The notes beneath the pieces are model-generated. The model was not told where the DNA came from and did not search any database. It saw only the letters and a list, made by a program, of their open reading frames with translations. The position numbers and the translations under genes are program-made. Positions 16,791-26,197 of a stretch of 64,000 nucleotides of DNA are shown in pieces; position 1 is the stretch's first letter, and every line of letters begins with the position of its first letter. Source of the stretch: Salinibacillus xinjiangensis (lineage in GTDB: Bacteria; Bacillota; Bacilli; Bacillales; Alkalibacillaceae); the NCBI RefSeq assembly GCF_009649735.1, contig NZ_WJNH01000012.1:23027-87026 (forward strand), read 5' to 3'.

Positions 16791-17843
16791 ATGATACAAA
16801 ACGACTATTACACCGAAGAAAATCATGGCACCTATGAAATGCATTCGATTGGAGACTTTGAGCTAGAGGATGGGGGAATGATTCCAAACTGTCAGCTGGC
16901 GTATGCAACTTATGGAGCATTAAATGATGCCAAGGATAATGTGATTCTGATTCCAACGTGGTTTTCCGGCACGAACATTGCCTATGATCCCTACATTGGG
17001 GAAGAAAGGGCACTCGATCCCGAAAAATATTTCATCATCATTATTAACCAAATCGGAAACGGCCTCTCAAGCTCACCACACAACAGTCCTACCCCAGTTG
17101 ATATGGCAAATTTCCCGAATGTTCGAATCAGTGACGATGTTCGCGCGCAGCATCAGTTGCTTACAGAGAAATTTTCAATTGAAGAAATCGCACTCGTCGT
17201 CGGAGGTTCCATGGGAGCGCAGCAAACCTATGAATGGGCAGTTCGCTATCCAGACATGGTGAAGCGAGCAGCGCCAATTGCTGGAACGGCGAAAAATACC
17301 GATCATGACTTTATTTTCACCTCAACCTTGATGGAGGCAATCACCTCTGATCCCGGTTGGAATGGGGGAAACTATCAATCCTGTGAAGAGGTCGCTGATG
17401 GCTTAAAGAGACACGCCAACATATGGGCTGTCATGGGGTTAAGCACGGAGTTTTATAAGCAAAAGAAGTGGGACCTGTTTGAGGTGAATTCACTTGATGA
17501 ATTTATCAATGGCTTTCTACAGCCTTTATTTCAAGCGATGGATCCGAACGCCCTGCTTACCATGGCGTGGAAATGGCAGCGTGGCGATGTCAGTCGTATG
17601 ACGAACGGAAATCTCGAGGAGGCTCTTGGCCGAATTAAAGCGAAAATGTTTGTGATGCCCATCGATGAGGATATGTTCTTCCCAGTACGAGATTGTGAGG
17701 CAGAGCAGAAACTCATTCCGAATAGTGAATTAAGGGTTATACACAGCATTTGCGGTCACTTTGGTCTTTTTGGGGGAGAAGGAGCGGACTATTTTAACCA
17801 AATTGACCGCCATCTCAACGAATTGTTGAGTACACCTGTGTAA
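16791..17843 (+). CDS. MetX-like alpha/beta-hydrolase
   Basis: A 350-residue alpha/beta-fold protein related to homoserine O-acetyltransferase. Nucleophile Ser is in VVGGSMGAQQ (about 138), the acid in PIDEDMFFPV (about 291) and His in SICGHFGLFG (about 321). MetX proteins carry a GGSMGG-type elbow; here the last Gly is Ala, common in the hydrolase-like subgroup of unknown substrate. Not next to other methionine genes, so a biosynthetic role should not be assumed. AAAGGTGGG precedes ATG. Confidence 0.75.
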   Translation: MIQNDYYTEENHGTYEMHSIGDFELEDGGMIPNCQLAYATYGALNDAKDNVILIPTWFSGTNIAYDPYIGEERALDPEKYFIIIINQIGNGLSSSPHNSPTPVDMANFPNVRISDDVRAQHQLLTEKFSIEEIALVVGGSMGAQQTYEWAVRYPDMVKRAAPIAGTAKNTDHDFIFTSTLMEAITSDPGWNGGNYQSCEEVADGLKRHANIWAVMGLSTEFYKQKKWDLFEVNSLDEFINGFLQPLFQAMDPNALLTMAWKWQRGDVSRMTNGNLEEALGRIKAKMFVMPIDEDMFFPVRDCEAEQKLIPNSELRVIHSICGHFGLFGGEGADYFNQIDRHLNELLSTPV

Positions 17844-17858
17844 AATAGAGAAAAAGAT

Positions 17859-17897
17859 AGATAGCACCTTACTTAATGGTAGGGTGCTATTTTTTGT
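17859..17897 (+). terminator. Intrinsic terminator after the MetX-like gene
   Basis: ATAGCACC pairs with GGTGCTAT, followed by TTTTT. Confidence 0.85.
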
Positions 17898-17921
17898 ATT
17901 GCGATTGGGTAAACTCATAAT

Positions 17922-18366
17922 TCAGGAAAACATCGAATCTACAATCTTTTCAACATGAATGTCCTTCGTATCTAAAATAGGTAAGGCAATATCGCCGTCT
18001 TTAATTAACATTGGAAGCTCTGTACAGCCTAAAATGATACCGTCAATATGATTAAAATGATTCATGTCTTGGATGATCTCGAAAAATCTGCTCTTTGTCT
18101 CTTCACTTACGATTCCGTTCTCAAGCTCTTCCACAATTTTTGGATGGATGTACTGCTGCTTTACTGCATCAGGTACCACGATGTCCATGTTCCGCTTCAC
18201 AAAGGGTTTTTGGAAAAAGTATGTTCCATCGTAAACTTAGTTCCAATCAGTCCTAGTCGATCAAATCCCAATTGCTGAGCTTTTTTCGCCGCTTCCTCCA
18301 CAATGCTAATCATCGGAATGGAGACCTTTTCTTGCAGCTGGTCAAAGACAAGGTGGTTCAATATCT
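17922..18366 (-). pseudogene. Aspartate/glutamate racemase (RacX/YgeA type) remnant
   Basis: The minus strand encodes the C-terminal two thirds of an amino-acid racemase. An upstream segment (NHLVFDQLQEKV... to GTKFTMEHTF) and a downstream segment (VKRNMDIVVP... to IILGCTELPML, with the second catalytic Cys in GCTE) are in different frames; adding one T near 18220 joins them. The N-terminal 80 or so residues including the first catalytic cysteine are absent. Truncation plus frameshift means it is not functional. Confidence 0.8.
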
Positions 18367-18497
18367 AGCTGATGCAGTTCACAAACTGAAAATTGATTTC
18401 CATCAAAGGTGACGATAAAGAATAGATCTTAACGCTTGTCCTTTCATGTCCAATAAAGTATTTTATAGGAAATGAACTTATGGAAAGGACGTTATTG

Positions 18498-18995
18498 GTG
18501 AAAATCGTTGTGACAGGAGATACCCATATACTAGGTAGAGGAAAGCGGCTTCCATCCGTATTACTTGAAGAATGTGAATCAGCAGATCTCATAATTCACA
18601 CAGGGGATTGGAAGTCGCTTGAGGTTTACAACACGCTATCCCAATATGCGCGGGTAGTGGGCGTTTACGGAAATATCGACGGGGACGATATCAAGGAGCA
18701 ATTCCCATCACGAGAAATCATCGAAGTTAAGGGACATAAAATTGGAATCATCCACGGACATGGTGAAAAGAAGACGACAGAAAAACGGGCTTTGGAAGCG
18801 TTTGAAGGTAAACAGGTGGATGTCATTCTTTTTGGTCATTCTCACATTCCCTTAATAAGATATTTCAAAAAAGTCATGCTTATGAATCCAGGCTCACCAA
18901 CGGATAAACGCACCCTTCCCTATTATTCATATGGAATCCTAGAAATCAAGGAGAAAATCAAGGCTGAAATCATATTTTATCAGGATAAAGCTTAA
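18498..18995 (+). CDS. YfcE/MJ0936-type metallophosphoesterase
   Basis: A 165-residue calcineurin-like phosphodiesterase. Metal-binding motifs are present: GDTH (about 7), HTGD (about 37), GNID (about 60), HGHG (about 88) and FGHSH (about 113). Family members hydrolyse phosphodiesters in vitro with Mn2+. I took GTG at 18498, with GAAAGGA about nine bases upstream, since homologues begin directly at the first strand. Its 3' end overlaps the convergent CBO0543 gene by 26 bases. Confidence 0.82.
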   Translation: MKIVVTGDTHILGRGKRLPSVLLEECESADLIIHTGDWKSLEVYNTLSQYARVVGVYGNIDGDDIKEQFPSREIIEVKGHKIGIIHGHGEKKTTEKRALEAFEGKQVDVILFGHSHIPLIRYFKKVMLMNPGSPTDKRTLPYYSYGILEIKEKIKAEIIFYQDKA

Positions 18996-19437
18996 ACATT
19001 AATTTACAGATGAGGGTCCAATTCAAAATCAGAATAAGAAAGAGAACAGGATAAATAGGAACTGAATACCATAGTCTCCAACCATTGTGAATGAAAAAGC
19101 CCGTTTGAACAGCCAACCATTCAAAGAACAAAGCGAATATACTCCAACCAAGAATATATTTTATTTTATGTAACTTTGATTTTGTTCTGGGATAAAAATT
19201 GAGAAAAATAGTACTCGCAGCAGGGTAAATCCAGAAAATCACCCACAAGGTCAGAAAGTTAACATCAGGACTAAAATACCAATATAAACGATATTTAAAC
19301 TCTAGGTAAGTATCCGTAATTAATTGCAGAACGATCGCAAACAATGATGTTGTATAGATTTCAAGTGATGTTATATGCTTTGGCATCATAAACACAATGA
19401 CGGCAAAAACCACAGTGGTTATTACTAAAAGTAACAT
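18970..19437 (-). CDS. CBO0543 family integral membrane protein (copy 2)
   Basis: A 155-residue protein with about five hydrophobic helices, sharing the TDTYLEF, LYWYFSPDVN and HNGWRLWYSVPIYP pattern with the CBO0543 family. ATG at 19435-19437 follows GGAGG with seven-base spacing, so I prefer it. An alternative TTG at 19525-19527 would overlap the MarR stop codon by four bases and add 30 residues. It is the second gene of a marR operon, suggesting control by that regulator. Confidence 0.7.
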   Translation of the reverse strand: MLLLVITTVVFAVIVFMMPKHITSLEIYTTSLFAIVLQLITDTYLEFKYRLYWYFSPDVNFLTLWVIFWIYPAASTIFLNFYPRTKSKLHKIKYILGWSIFALFFEWLAVQTGFFIHNGWRLWYSVPIYPVLFLILILNWTLICKLMFKLYPDKI

Positions 19438-19523
19438 ATGGATTCCTCCAAAACAGTACCCAATATTCGTCTTGTGTATTATGTCCCAATTAAGTTCTTT
19501 TATTTGCGAGTGCAAATAACTGT

Positions 19524-20030
19524 TCAATCAAATGTATGTATTTCCTTAGCAGAGGAGGAAATCCACTCGGTAAATGGTTTTCCAATTAATTCATCACTAA
19601 GAAATTTAGCAACTTTAAGGAACATATGGAGTTCATGTTTAGGAATATGATCAATGACTTTTGTAATATCAAGCTTAGGATCTTGAATCTGTTGGTCGAT
19701 GAATCCATGTACAAGCTCACGTCCAGTTTTTGTGATGGTTATTTCCTTCGAGCGGGCATTTTTCCCACTTTGAATGTCCACCAGTCCTCGTTCCTTTAGA
19801 TTCGTTAGTTTGCGATAAACATTGGATATATTCGTTTGAGATAAACAGGACAGCTGTGACATAGTCATATGAGATGAAAAAGTAAGAATCCATAGCAGTC
19901 GAAAACTAGGAAATGAGATATTTTTGCCCTTTAAGCTATCTCTTATATCATCCTCAATACTGAACTGAATTCCCTGTGCAAGTGCATACACCAAATAACT
20001 GTTCGCAAAAAGCTTGCTGGATGATTTCAT
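19524..20030 (-). CDS. MarR family transcriptional regulator
   Basis: A 168-residue regulator with a winged helix: MTMSQLSCLSQTNISNVYRKLTNLKERGLVDI contains helix-turn-helix and recognition helix (about 55-87), followed by a wing with SKEITITKTGREL. Dimerisation helices flank it. GGAAGGAG precedes ATG. It is followed by the CBO0543 membrane protein gene, its likely co-transcribed partner. The ligand is unknown. Confidence 0.8.
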   Translation of the reverse strand: MKSSSKLFANSYLVYALAQGIQFSIEDDIRDSLKGKNISFPSFRLLWILTFSSHMTMSQLSCLSQTNISNVYRKLTNLKERGLVDIQSGKNARSKEITITKTGRELVHGFIDQQIQDPKLDITKVIDHIPKHELHMFLKVAKFLSDELIGKPFTEWISSSAKEIHTFD

Positions 20031-20187
20031 GGGTTTTCTCCTTCCGCATCTGATTTCTTCTCTTCATTATTGCCATAAAATCCCATACCTAACCAGCATG
20101 ACTACTTAACAAAGCCGAAATAATTGTACTATCCAAATGAATATAGGAAATGCTATGTGCAGAAGAATGAATAGGAGTCATGTTCTA

Positions 20188-20805
20188 ATGAAAAAGGGAA
20201 TTTTCCTCTTTTGTTTATATGGAATCCTTGTACTCACGGCATTTACATATCGTGAGCCTCTTATGGATTGGTTAAATCGTAGCGATGCTAATCAGCTACC
20301 CATCATGTTTTTTCTAGGGGTATTATTCGGGGTCATTCCGATTGTTCCATTTTCTGTGTTCGCAGGGATGATGGGAGCAAAATATGGGATTTTGATCGGA
20401 GCTGCTGTAAACTGGATTGGTTCAGTAGGGGCGGCGATCATATTTTTTATTCTGACCCGCTACTTTTTTGTTCACCAATTTCAGCAATATATAACCCGTT
20501 ATAACAAGATTAAAAAGTTTGATGAGATCATCAGTGAAAATGCTTTTGTCGCTGTTTTATTTAGTCGCATGCTACCCATCATTCCACCGCCTATCGTCAA
20601 CATCTATTCAGGATTAAGTGCGATGAAGTTTTCCGTCTATTTGTTAGCAACTGCAATTGGCCAAATCCCAGGCATGCTAGTCTATGCGTATTTAGGAAAC
20701 CAAATTTTTGCCTCCATTCAATCGTTTTTGTTTGGGATTTTGTTGTATATAGCATTTCTGTTAGTTGTGCTTCCAATCTATCGTTGGTGGTATAAAGGCA
20801 TTTAG
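20188..20805 (+). CDS. TVP38/TMEM64 (VTT domain) membrane protein
   Basis: A 205-residue polytopic protein of the VTT/DedA-like superfamily. The conserved core is seen as FSVFAGMMGAKYGILIGAAVNWIGSVGAA and the RMLPIIPPPIVNIYSGLSAMKF segment, which hold the re-entrant helices and the conserved Arg and Pro residues. Related proteins scramble or transport polar lipids such as undecaprenyl-phosphate. ATG at 20188 has AGGAGT ten bases upstream; earlier in-frame ATGs lack a binding site. Confidence 0.78.
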   Translation: MKKGIFLFCLYGILVLTAFTYREPLMDWLNRSDANQLPIMFFLGVLFGVIPIVPFSVFAGMMGAKYGILIGAAVNWIGSVGAAIIFFILTRYFFVHQFQQYITRYNKIKKFDEIISENAFVAVLFSRMLPIIPPPIVNIYSGLSAMKFSVYLLATAIGQIPGMLVYAYLGNQIFASIQSFLFGILLYIAFLLVVLPIYRWWYKGI

Positions 20806-20812
20806 CTATTCA

Positions 20813-20860
20813 TAAAAAAACTAACGAATCCGCATATTGACGAGCGAATTCGTTAGTTAC
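20813..20860. terminator. Bidirectional terminator
   Basis: AACTAACGAATCCGC pairs with GCGAATTCGTTAGTT; a T run is present on the minus strand and A-rich flanks suit both directions. Confidence 0.8.
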
Positions 20861-20861
20861 C

Positions 20862-21043
20862 TTAAAATAAATCACCTAAAATCTTCACAATGCCACGTAG
20901 GAAAAAGAACAAAGCCGAAAAGGAAGTAGGAGTAATTCCGGTACCCAAAGTAAAATATCGACAACCCCGTCCCAAAAGGAATAGATACCATCCTTTTTCC
21001 TTTGTTCCCGTCTATCTTTCCAGTTTTTATTCCACATTGGCAT
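20862..21043 (-). pseudogene. Small conserved-looking protein, frameshifted by one T
   Basis: After AGGAGGAACC the frame reads MPMWNKNWKDRREQRKKDG and continues through LLLPFRL, then goes out of frame. One extra T near 20911-20913 would continue it as FFFLRGIVKILGDLF to a stop at 20862-20864, giving about 60 residues: a basic N-terminus, a membrane-like segment and an amphipathic end. The good ribosome binding site and adjacent terminator suggest a real gene, broken or missequenced. Family not recognised. Confidence 0.45.
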
Positions 21044-21170
21044 GGTTCCTCCTCATGAATTTCCTTATCCAAATTATACCACATCTATATACATACTATA
21101 GTTAAGGATTATTCGAAAATTTCCCATGCAATGGTAATAAAAATGTATTAGATATATTTTTACATAAAAG

Positions 21171-21196
21171 TGTAATTATATGAAAAATCAGTCGTC
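21171..21196 (+). promoter_or_regulatory. Candidate ECF-sigma autoregulatory promoter
   Basis: TGTAAT at 21171-21176, 16-bp spacer, CGTC at 21193-21196. This resembles ECF promoters (TGAAAC/TGTAAC with CGTC/CGTA) and sits 50 bases before the sigma gene. Confidence 0.4.
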
Positions 21197-21247
21197 TTAT
21201 TTATACAGACACATAAAAAGGAAACTGGCAACTGGGAGGAGAAGGTT

Positions 21248-21751
21248 TTGGCGAACGAGGAAATCATAACTTCATGGTTCAGGCAATATAGTGACGACGT
21301 CTATAATTTCCTGATTTACTATGTCGGAAATGGGGACGTGGATGACATGGTACAGGAGGTATTTATAAAGGCGCTCAGGAACATTGAGTCGTTTCAATAT
21401 CAATCCAAGCCTCGCACATGGCTATTCAGCATTGCGAGAAATGTAGCCATTGATAAAATCCGAAAGCATAACCGAGAGAAAAGAAAAGAGGACAAATTGA
21501 TTCAGTATCAAACAGGAACCAATGAACTGTCTCCTGAAGAAATTTATCAGTTCAGTGAAACAAAAAGAGAGGTCTTTCAAGCAATGCAATCCTTAAATAA
21601 AAATTATTACGAAGTCCTCCTATTACGCGGCATTAACGAATTATCAGTACAAGAAACAGCAAGCATTTTAAATTGGACACCCAGTAAGGTCAAAGTAACA
21701 TTTCACCGAGCCATCAAAAAATTAACAAAGGAAATGGGGGGGATAAAATGA
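21248..21751 (+). CDS. ECF RNA polymerase sigma factor (pair 1)
   Basis: A 167-residue ECF sigma factor. Region 2 is seen in YNFLIYYVGNGDVDDMVQEVF and the DNA-contacting RTWLFSIARNVAIDKIRK; region 4 spans about 115-160 with LSVQETASILNWTPSKVKVTFHRA. The TTG start has GGGAGGAG six bases upstream. It overlaps the next gene by four bases (ATGA), so the two form a coupled sigma/anti-sigma unit. It resembles SigX/SigW-type factors that respond to envelope stress; the exact subgroup is uncertain. Confidence 0.85.
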   Translation: MANEEIITSWFRQYSDDVYNFLIYYVGNGDVDDMVQEVFIKALRNIESFQYQSKPRTWLFSIARNVAIDKIRKHNREKRKEDKLIQYQTGTNELSPEEIYQFSETKREVFQAMQSLNKNYYEVLLLRGINELSVQETASILNWTPSKVKVTFHRAIKKLTKEMGGIK

Positions 21752-22494
21752 AGGAAGAAAATCTTATGGAAGAGCTAAGGACCTTTCCGAACAATAAAAC
21801 GATGGGTGAACAGTCGAAAGTGGAAATCGAGAAAGCCATTCAGGAAGAGGCTAGAAAACGGCGTAACCATCAACCAATCAAGCAATCTTCAGGTGGATTC
21901 CCTTTTAAAGGAGTGGTCATTAGTGTGATGAGTGCAGCGGTATTATTTTTGGCTGGTACCTTTCTATATAATGAAATTCAATTGAATGAAGGTGTAGCCC
22001 CTTTAACGGACAATTCGGGAAGTGATGATCCTAAACCATCGATAGATAATGAAGACCCGAATGAACAGGAGACACAGGAACAAACACCTGAAGAATTAGA
22101 TAAACAATCTGCACTAGAGGTCATGGAAACGTTCAAAACAACATTTGTGCGAATGTATTCTAGTAGCGATGAGAACCTGAAAATTCCTGAAGCACAATCC
22201 ATCGAAGACATTAAAGAGGAATTTCGAACCATAATGTCTGATGAGTTAGCTGAATGGTATGCGGAGTCATACTATCGCGAAGAAAATGGGGAAGTATTCG
22301 TTGTAGCCATGGATGGTCCAACTTGGTTAGAGGCAGATATACCTTATGACTTGGAAAAAATAAGTGAAACGAAATTCAAAATTAACCAAGAGAGGGATAA
22401 TGAGCAGTTAGGGCATAGAATAATGAGTTATGTACTAATTTATGAGGAAGGTCATTGGAAAGTTGATGATATTGAAACAGAAGTCCTTGAATAG
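21748..22494 (+). CDS. Membrane anti-sigma factor-like protein (pair 1)
   Basis: A 248-residue protein with a cytoplasmic N-terminus of about 50 residues, one membrane helix (about 55-75), an acidic Pro/Glu/Gln-rich linker and an extracytoplasmic domain of about 120 residues. The topology and translational coupling to the ECF sigma gene indicate an anti-sigma factor, though no ZAS zinc motif is present. The outer domain (FKTTFVRMYSS... onward) resembles small NTF2-like or DUF domains used as sensors. Function inferred from context. Confidence 0.65.
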   Translation: MKEENLMEELRTFPNNKTMGEQSKVEIEKAIQEEARKRRNHQPIKQSSGGFPFKGVVISVMSAAVLFLAGTFLYNEIQLNEGVAPLTDNSGSDDPKPSIDNEDPNEQETQEQTPEELDKQSALEVMETFKTTFVRMYSSSDENLKIPEAQSIEDIKEEFRTIMSDELAEWYAESYYREENGEVFVVAMDGPTWLEADIPYDLEKISETKFKINQERDNEQLGHRIMSYVLIYEEGHWKVDDIETEVLE

Positions 22495-22498
22495 AGAA

Positions 22499-22545
22499 AA
22501 ACAAACGCAAAGTTTGTTCATCTGACAGGCTTTGCGTTTGTTCTT
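22499..22545. terminator. Terminator shared by anti-sigma gene and guaC
   Basis: AACAAACGCAAAG pairs with CTTTGCGTTTGTT; the minus-strand side continues into a T run. Confidence 0.8.
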
Positions 22546-22548
22546 TCA

Positions 22549-23532
22549 TTAATAGACTTTATCACCATTAAAAATGGAATTTTTCACTACTACATAATCA
22601 ACCGTCCGAATAGAATCAAGTTTATTTCCACCAGCATAGGAAATGGAAGATTGTAGGTCTTGCTGCATTTCATTTAACGTATCTTGTAAAGGTCCTTTGT
22701 AATCTACATACATTTTCTTACCTTCAACGTTTTTCTTTTCCCCTTTTTGGAACTCAGAGGCAGAGCCGAAATACTCTTTATAAAGCTTTCCGTCTTGTTC
22801 AACGGTTTCACCAGGAGATTCTTCATGGCCAGCAAACAAGGACCCAATCATAACCATGCTGGCGCCGAAACGAATGGACTTAGCAATATCCCCATGCGTA
22901 CGAATTCCACCGTCAGCAATAATTGGTTTACTTGCAGCTTTGGCACACCAACGAAGCGCGGCTAATTGCCATCCACCTGTTCCAAATCCAGTTTTAATTT
23001 TTGTTATACAAACCTTACCTGGTCCAATGCCTACTTTGGTGGCGTCAGCTCCCGCGTTTTCTAATTCACGCACAGCTTCAGGAGTCCCAACATTCCCGGC
23101 AATGACAAAGCTATTTGGTAAATGTTTCTTAATATGCTGGATCATCTCAATGACAGCATTTGAATGTCCATGAGCAATATCTATTGTGATGAACTCAGGT
23201 GAAAGCTGTTCATCAGCTAGCTGTTGTACGAATTGGTATTCTTCATTTTTTACCCCAACACTGATAGAGGCAATGAGTCCACGAGCTTGCATATCTTTCA
23301 CAAAATCAATTCTCGTTTCTGGTTCAAAACGATGCATTATATAGAAATAACCATGTTCGGCTAAGTAGAGAGCAATGTTTTCATCAATAATAGTTTGCAT
23401 ATTGGCAGGTACAACAGGTAATTTGAATTGGTGTCCTCCCAATGTGATGGATGTATCACATTCTGATCGGCTATTTACTACACATTTTGCTGGAATTAAC
23501 TGAATATCTTCATAATCAAATACGTTTTCCAT
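22549..23532 (-). CDS. guaC: GMP reductase
   Basis: A 327-residue NADPH-dependent enzyme converting GMP to IMP in purine salvage. The IMPDH/GMPR TIM barrel is complete; the catalytic Cys lies in [13 protein letters not shown], and the phosphate-binding [13 protein letters not shown] is seen further on. ATG at 23530-23532 follows AGGGGTGCAAATC and gives the B. subtilis GuaC length; the longer upstream frame is noncoding. A consensus sigma-A promoter lies 63 bases upstream. No riboswitch was found in its short leader. Confidence 0.95.
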   Translation of the reverse strand: MENVFDYEDIQLIPAKCVVNSRSECDTSITLGGHQFKLPVVPANMQTIIDENIALYLAEHGYFYIMHRFEPETRIDFVKDMQARGLIASISVGVKNEEYQFVQQLADEQLSPEFITIDIAHGHSNAVIEMIQHIKKHLPNSFVIAGNVGTPEAVRELENAGADATKVGIGPGKVCITKIKTGFGTGGWQLAALRWCAKAASKPIIADGGIRTHGDIAKSIRFGASMVMIGSLFAGHEESPGETVEQDGKLYKEYFGSASEFQKGEKKNVEGKKMYVDYKGPLQDTLNEMQQDLQSSISYAGGNKLDSIRTVDYVVVKNSIFNGDKVY

Positions 23533-23594
23533 GATTTGCACCCCTAAACACGAATAATATTTTAATGTAAAACAAAATTGTTCGTCCAAAGTGT

Positions 23595-23623
23595 AATATA
23601 CATGAATTTTGTGAATCTGTCAA
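23595..23623 (-). promoter_or_regulatory. Sigma-A promoter of guaC
   Basis: On the minus strand TTGACA (23618-23623), exact 17-bp spacer, TATATT (23595-23600). Confidence 0.85.
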
Positions 23624-23668
23624 AGGGAATTTGTAATGGTTTTCAAGGATTGGATTACAGGAATAGTA

Positions 23669-23703
23669 AAAAAAGCCATAACACCTTCTCGGCATTACGG
23701 CTT
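23669..23703 (-). terminator. Terminator after the EamA gene
   Basis: On the minus strand AGCCGTAA pairs with TTATGGCT (one wobble) followed by TTTTTT; it overlaps the last codons of the gene. Confidence 0.7.
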
Positions 23704-24603
23704 CTCCTTCTTCACCATCGACAACAACCCTACTGTCCCTAATATGCAAAATGTCCCAATCCACTCCATAACCCCAAAAGGTACGTTTAGCCAAAGAACA
23801 GCCAATAAAGCGGCAGACAAAGGTTCAAAGTTTGCTAGAATACTAGCTTTGGTAGCGCCGATGTATTTTAAGCTTTCTAAATAAAATACAAAAGCAACTA
23901 GGGTACCAAATAAAATAATAAATAAAATAGCGAGAATCGTCGTTAAAGAAGCTTCCCCTCGAAAATCCCACGGTGTATGGATGAAGCTAAATACAACGCC
24001 ACCGACAAACATTCCCCAACCCACTACAATAACAGACCCCCAATTGGCTAATAATTTATGAGGGTGCAAGGTATAAAAAGCCAAACTGACCGCAGAAAGT
24101 AGACCCCAAAAAAGGGCTAAAGGAGAAATGGACAAGCTGTTGATATTCCCTTGGGTTACAAGTGAAAATGTACCTAAAACGGCTACAAATACAGCGGTGA
24201 TCTCAATCCCCGATGGTAGTTTTCGGTACCTAACAATAAGAAAGCAAGTAATCATCACAGGTGCTGTATACTGCAGAACCGTCGCTGTAGCAGCATTGCC
24301 ATGTTCTATGGCTGCGAAATACGTGTATTGAACAGCTAGCATTCCTAGAATACTGAAGAGAATAAGGCTTATGGCATCCTTTTTCGTTCTCCAAATTCTA
24401 TAAACGCTTTTTCCCTCTTTTAAATACCCAAAAAGTAATAAAAGGAGACCAGAAAAAAGTAATCTAACTGTAACAAGCCACTCGGTATTTATACCCTTTG
24501 TATGAAATAGATACTGGGCCACCGTGCCAGATACTCCCCATAACGTCGCTCCTATTGTGACAAGCAGAATTCCTATGAAGCTTGAATGTTTTAGCCGATT
24601 CAA
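23695..24603 (-). CDS. EamA-family (DMT superfamily) transporter
   Basis: A 302-residue exporter-like membrane protein with ten predicted helices in two EamA repeats (about 10-140 and 155-295). The first repeat has GATLWGVSGTVAQYL and the second SLKYIGATKASILANFEP, typical of metabolite exporters of the drug/metabolite family. I chose TTG at 24601-24603 because GAAGGGG lies eight bases upstream. Substrate unknown. Confidence 0.82.
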   Translation of the reverse strand: MNRLKHSSFIGILLVTIGATLWGVSGTVAQYLFHTKGINTEWLVTVRLLFSGLLLLLFGYLKEGKSVYRIWRTKKDAISLILFSILGMLAVQYTYFAAIEHGNAATATVLQYTAPVMITCFLIVRYRKLPSGIEITAVFVAVLGTFSLVTQGNINSLSISPLALFWGLLSAVSLAFYTLHPHKLLANWGSVIVVGWGMFVGGVVFSFIHTPWDFRGEASLTTILAILFIILFGTLVAFVFYLESLKYIGATKASILANFEPLSAALLAVLWLNVPFGVMEWIGTFCILGTVGLLSMVKKEKP

Positions 24604-24848
24604 ATGTATGACCCCTTCTAATAAGACACTAGATTTTTGTTTATCGTAACACATTATTTTATTAGTTCATGAGGTAAATTATAAAAGTTTTATTAGGAAT
24701 ATCATTACGAAAACAATGGGGAGAGGTGGAAGGGTGGGAAAGAATCATAATTTAAGTTGAATATTCACACCTAACATAAAATTCAAAACATTGATATAAT
24801 GGGTACTAAGTTTTTATACATACTTTTAGCTGTGAAGAGGTGACGAGC

Positions 24849-26030
24849 TTGAATATTACGCTGTCAGAGAAGATGAATAGGTTTCCAACATTAATTTTTA
24901 GCGAGCTTTCTAACTATAAGAACCAAAGGATGCAGGAAGGGCATGATATTGTAGATTTAAGCATTGGAAGCCCTGATTTACCACCACCTCAGTTTGTGAT
25001 GGATGCATTAGCTAAACAGGTACAAGATCCGACTCAATATGGCTATACTTTAACCGGATTAGAGGAACTCCATCAAGCTATTGCCGAGTATTATGAGCGA
25101 CATTACGATGTTCCGTTACAGGAGAAGGATGAGGTTTTAATGGTCATGGGCTCTCAGGATGGTTTGGTTCATTTGCCAATGGTCTTAACGAACCCGGAAG
25201 ATATTATTCTAGTCCCAGATCCGGGTTATACAGCGTATGAGGCAGGGGTATCTTTAGCGGGAGCGACCACCTATAAGATGCCATTAAAGGAGGAAAATGA
25301 GTTTTTACCTGATTTAGAGGCTATACCTGAGGAAATCCGGGCTAAAGCGAAAATGATGATTTTAAATTTCCCTGGAAATCCTGTCCCATCGATGGCAACG
25401 AAGGAATTTTTTGAAAAAGTGGTGGCGTTTGCAAAACAAAATGAGGTCGTTGTGTTACATGATTTTGCTTATTCAGAGCTATATTTCGAGGATGAGAAGC
25501 CGATTAGCTTTCTTTCCGTTGAAGGTGCGAAAGAGGTGGGGGTTGAATTTAATTCCTTGTCTAAAAGCTTTAATATGGCAGGATGTCGAATTGGTTATGT
25601 AGTCGGAAATCCGACTGTTGTCCAAGCACTGGACCAGCTTAAATCGAACCTTGATTATGGAGTGTTTAGACCTATCCAAAATGCGGCTATTCAAGCGTTA
25701 AACAACTCTTCCACGTTTAGTGAGGAGCTTCGAAATGTATATCGCAGACGTAGGGATGTGTTTGTGCAGGGCTTACATGAAATCGGCTGGGAGGTAGAGT
25801 CTCCTAAGGCCTCGATGTTTATTTTCGCGAAAGTACCCCTGAACATGAATTCATTAGACTTTGCTTATAACCTCATTGACGAAGCCGGGATCGTGGTAAC
25901 GCCAGGGAGTGCATTTGGGGCAGAAGGAGAAGGGTACGTTCGGATTGCCATTACCCAAAATGAGAATGTGCTGATAAAGGCTGTAAACAAACTGCAGGAG
26001 AGTGGGGTTATATCTCCTATTAAGAAATAA
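24849..26030 (+). CDS. PLP-dependent aminotransferase (class I/II, DapL/AspC-like)
   Basis: A 393-residue fold-type I aminotransferase. The PLP-binding Lys is in NSLSKSFNMAGCRIGY; GSQDGLVHL, NFPGNPVPS, and the C-terminal Arg in GYVRIAITQ that binds the substrate carboxylate are present. NFPGNP replaces the usual NPxNP motif. The sequence resembles LL-diaminopimelate aminotransferase-like and alanine/methionine aminotransferase groups; substrate not assignable. TTG at 24849 was chosen since GAGGTGA lies five bases upstream. Flanked by its own terminator. Confidence 0.82.
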   Translation: MNITLSEKMNRFPTLIFSELSNYKNQRMQEGHDIVDLSIGSPDLPPPQFVMDALAKQVQDPTQYGYTLTGLEELHQAIAEYYERHYDVPLQEKDEVLMVMGSQDGLVHLPMVLTNPEDIILVPDPGYTAYEAGVSLAGATTYKMPLKEENEFLPDLEAIPEEIRAKAKMMILNFPGNPVPSMATKEFFEKVVAFAKQNEVVVLHDFAYSELYFEDEKPISFLSVEGAKEVGVEFNSLSKSFNMAGCRIGYVVGNPTVVQALDQLKSNLDYGVFRPIQNAAIQALNNSSTFSEELRNVYRRRRDVFVQGLHEIGWEVESPKASMFIFAKVPLNMNSLDFAYNLIDEAGIVVTPGSAFGAEGEGYVRIAITQNENVLIKAVNKLQESGVISPIKK

Positions 26031-26048
26031 CGATAGATAACATGATGT

Positions 26049-26081
26049 AGTGCTAGGTTTAGAACACCTAGCACTTTTTTA
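26049..26081 (+). terminator. Intrinsic terminator after the aminotransferase gene
   Basis: AGTGCTAGG pairs with CCTAGCACT, followed by TTTTTT. Confidence 0.88.
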
Positions 26082-26197
26082 ATGAGGGAATGTGGATGTC
26101 AGAGATGATTTAAATGAAAATAATCACAAAATCCCTAATTATGATAAACTTGGAGGGATTGGCTATCTTAGAATTTAGTTCATTTTGGAGTGATCAT

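Noticed and set aside
23533..23594. Purine riboswitch upstream of guaC
   Set aside because: The leader is about 60 bases and lacks the aptamer's conserved junctions; only a promoter is supported.
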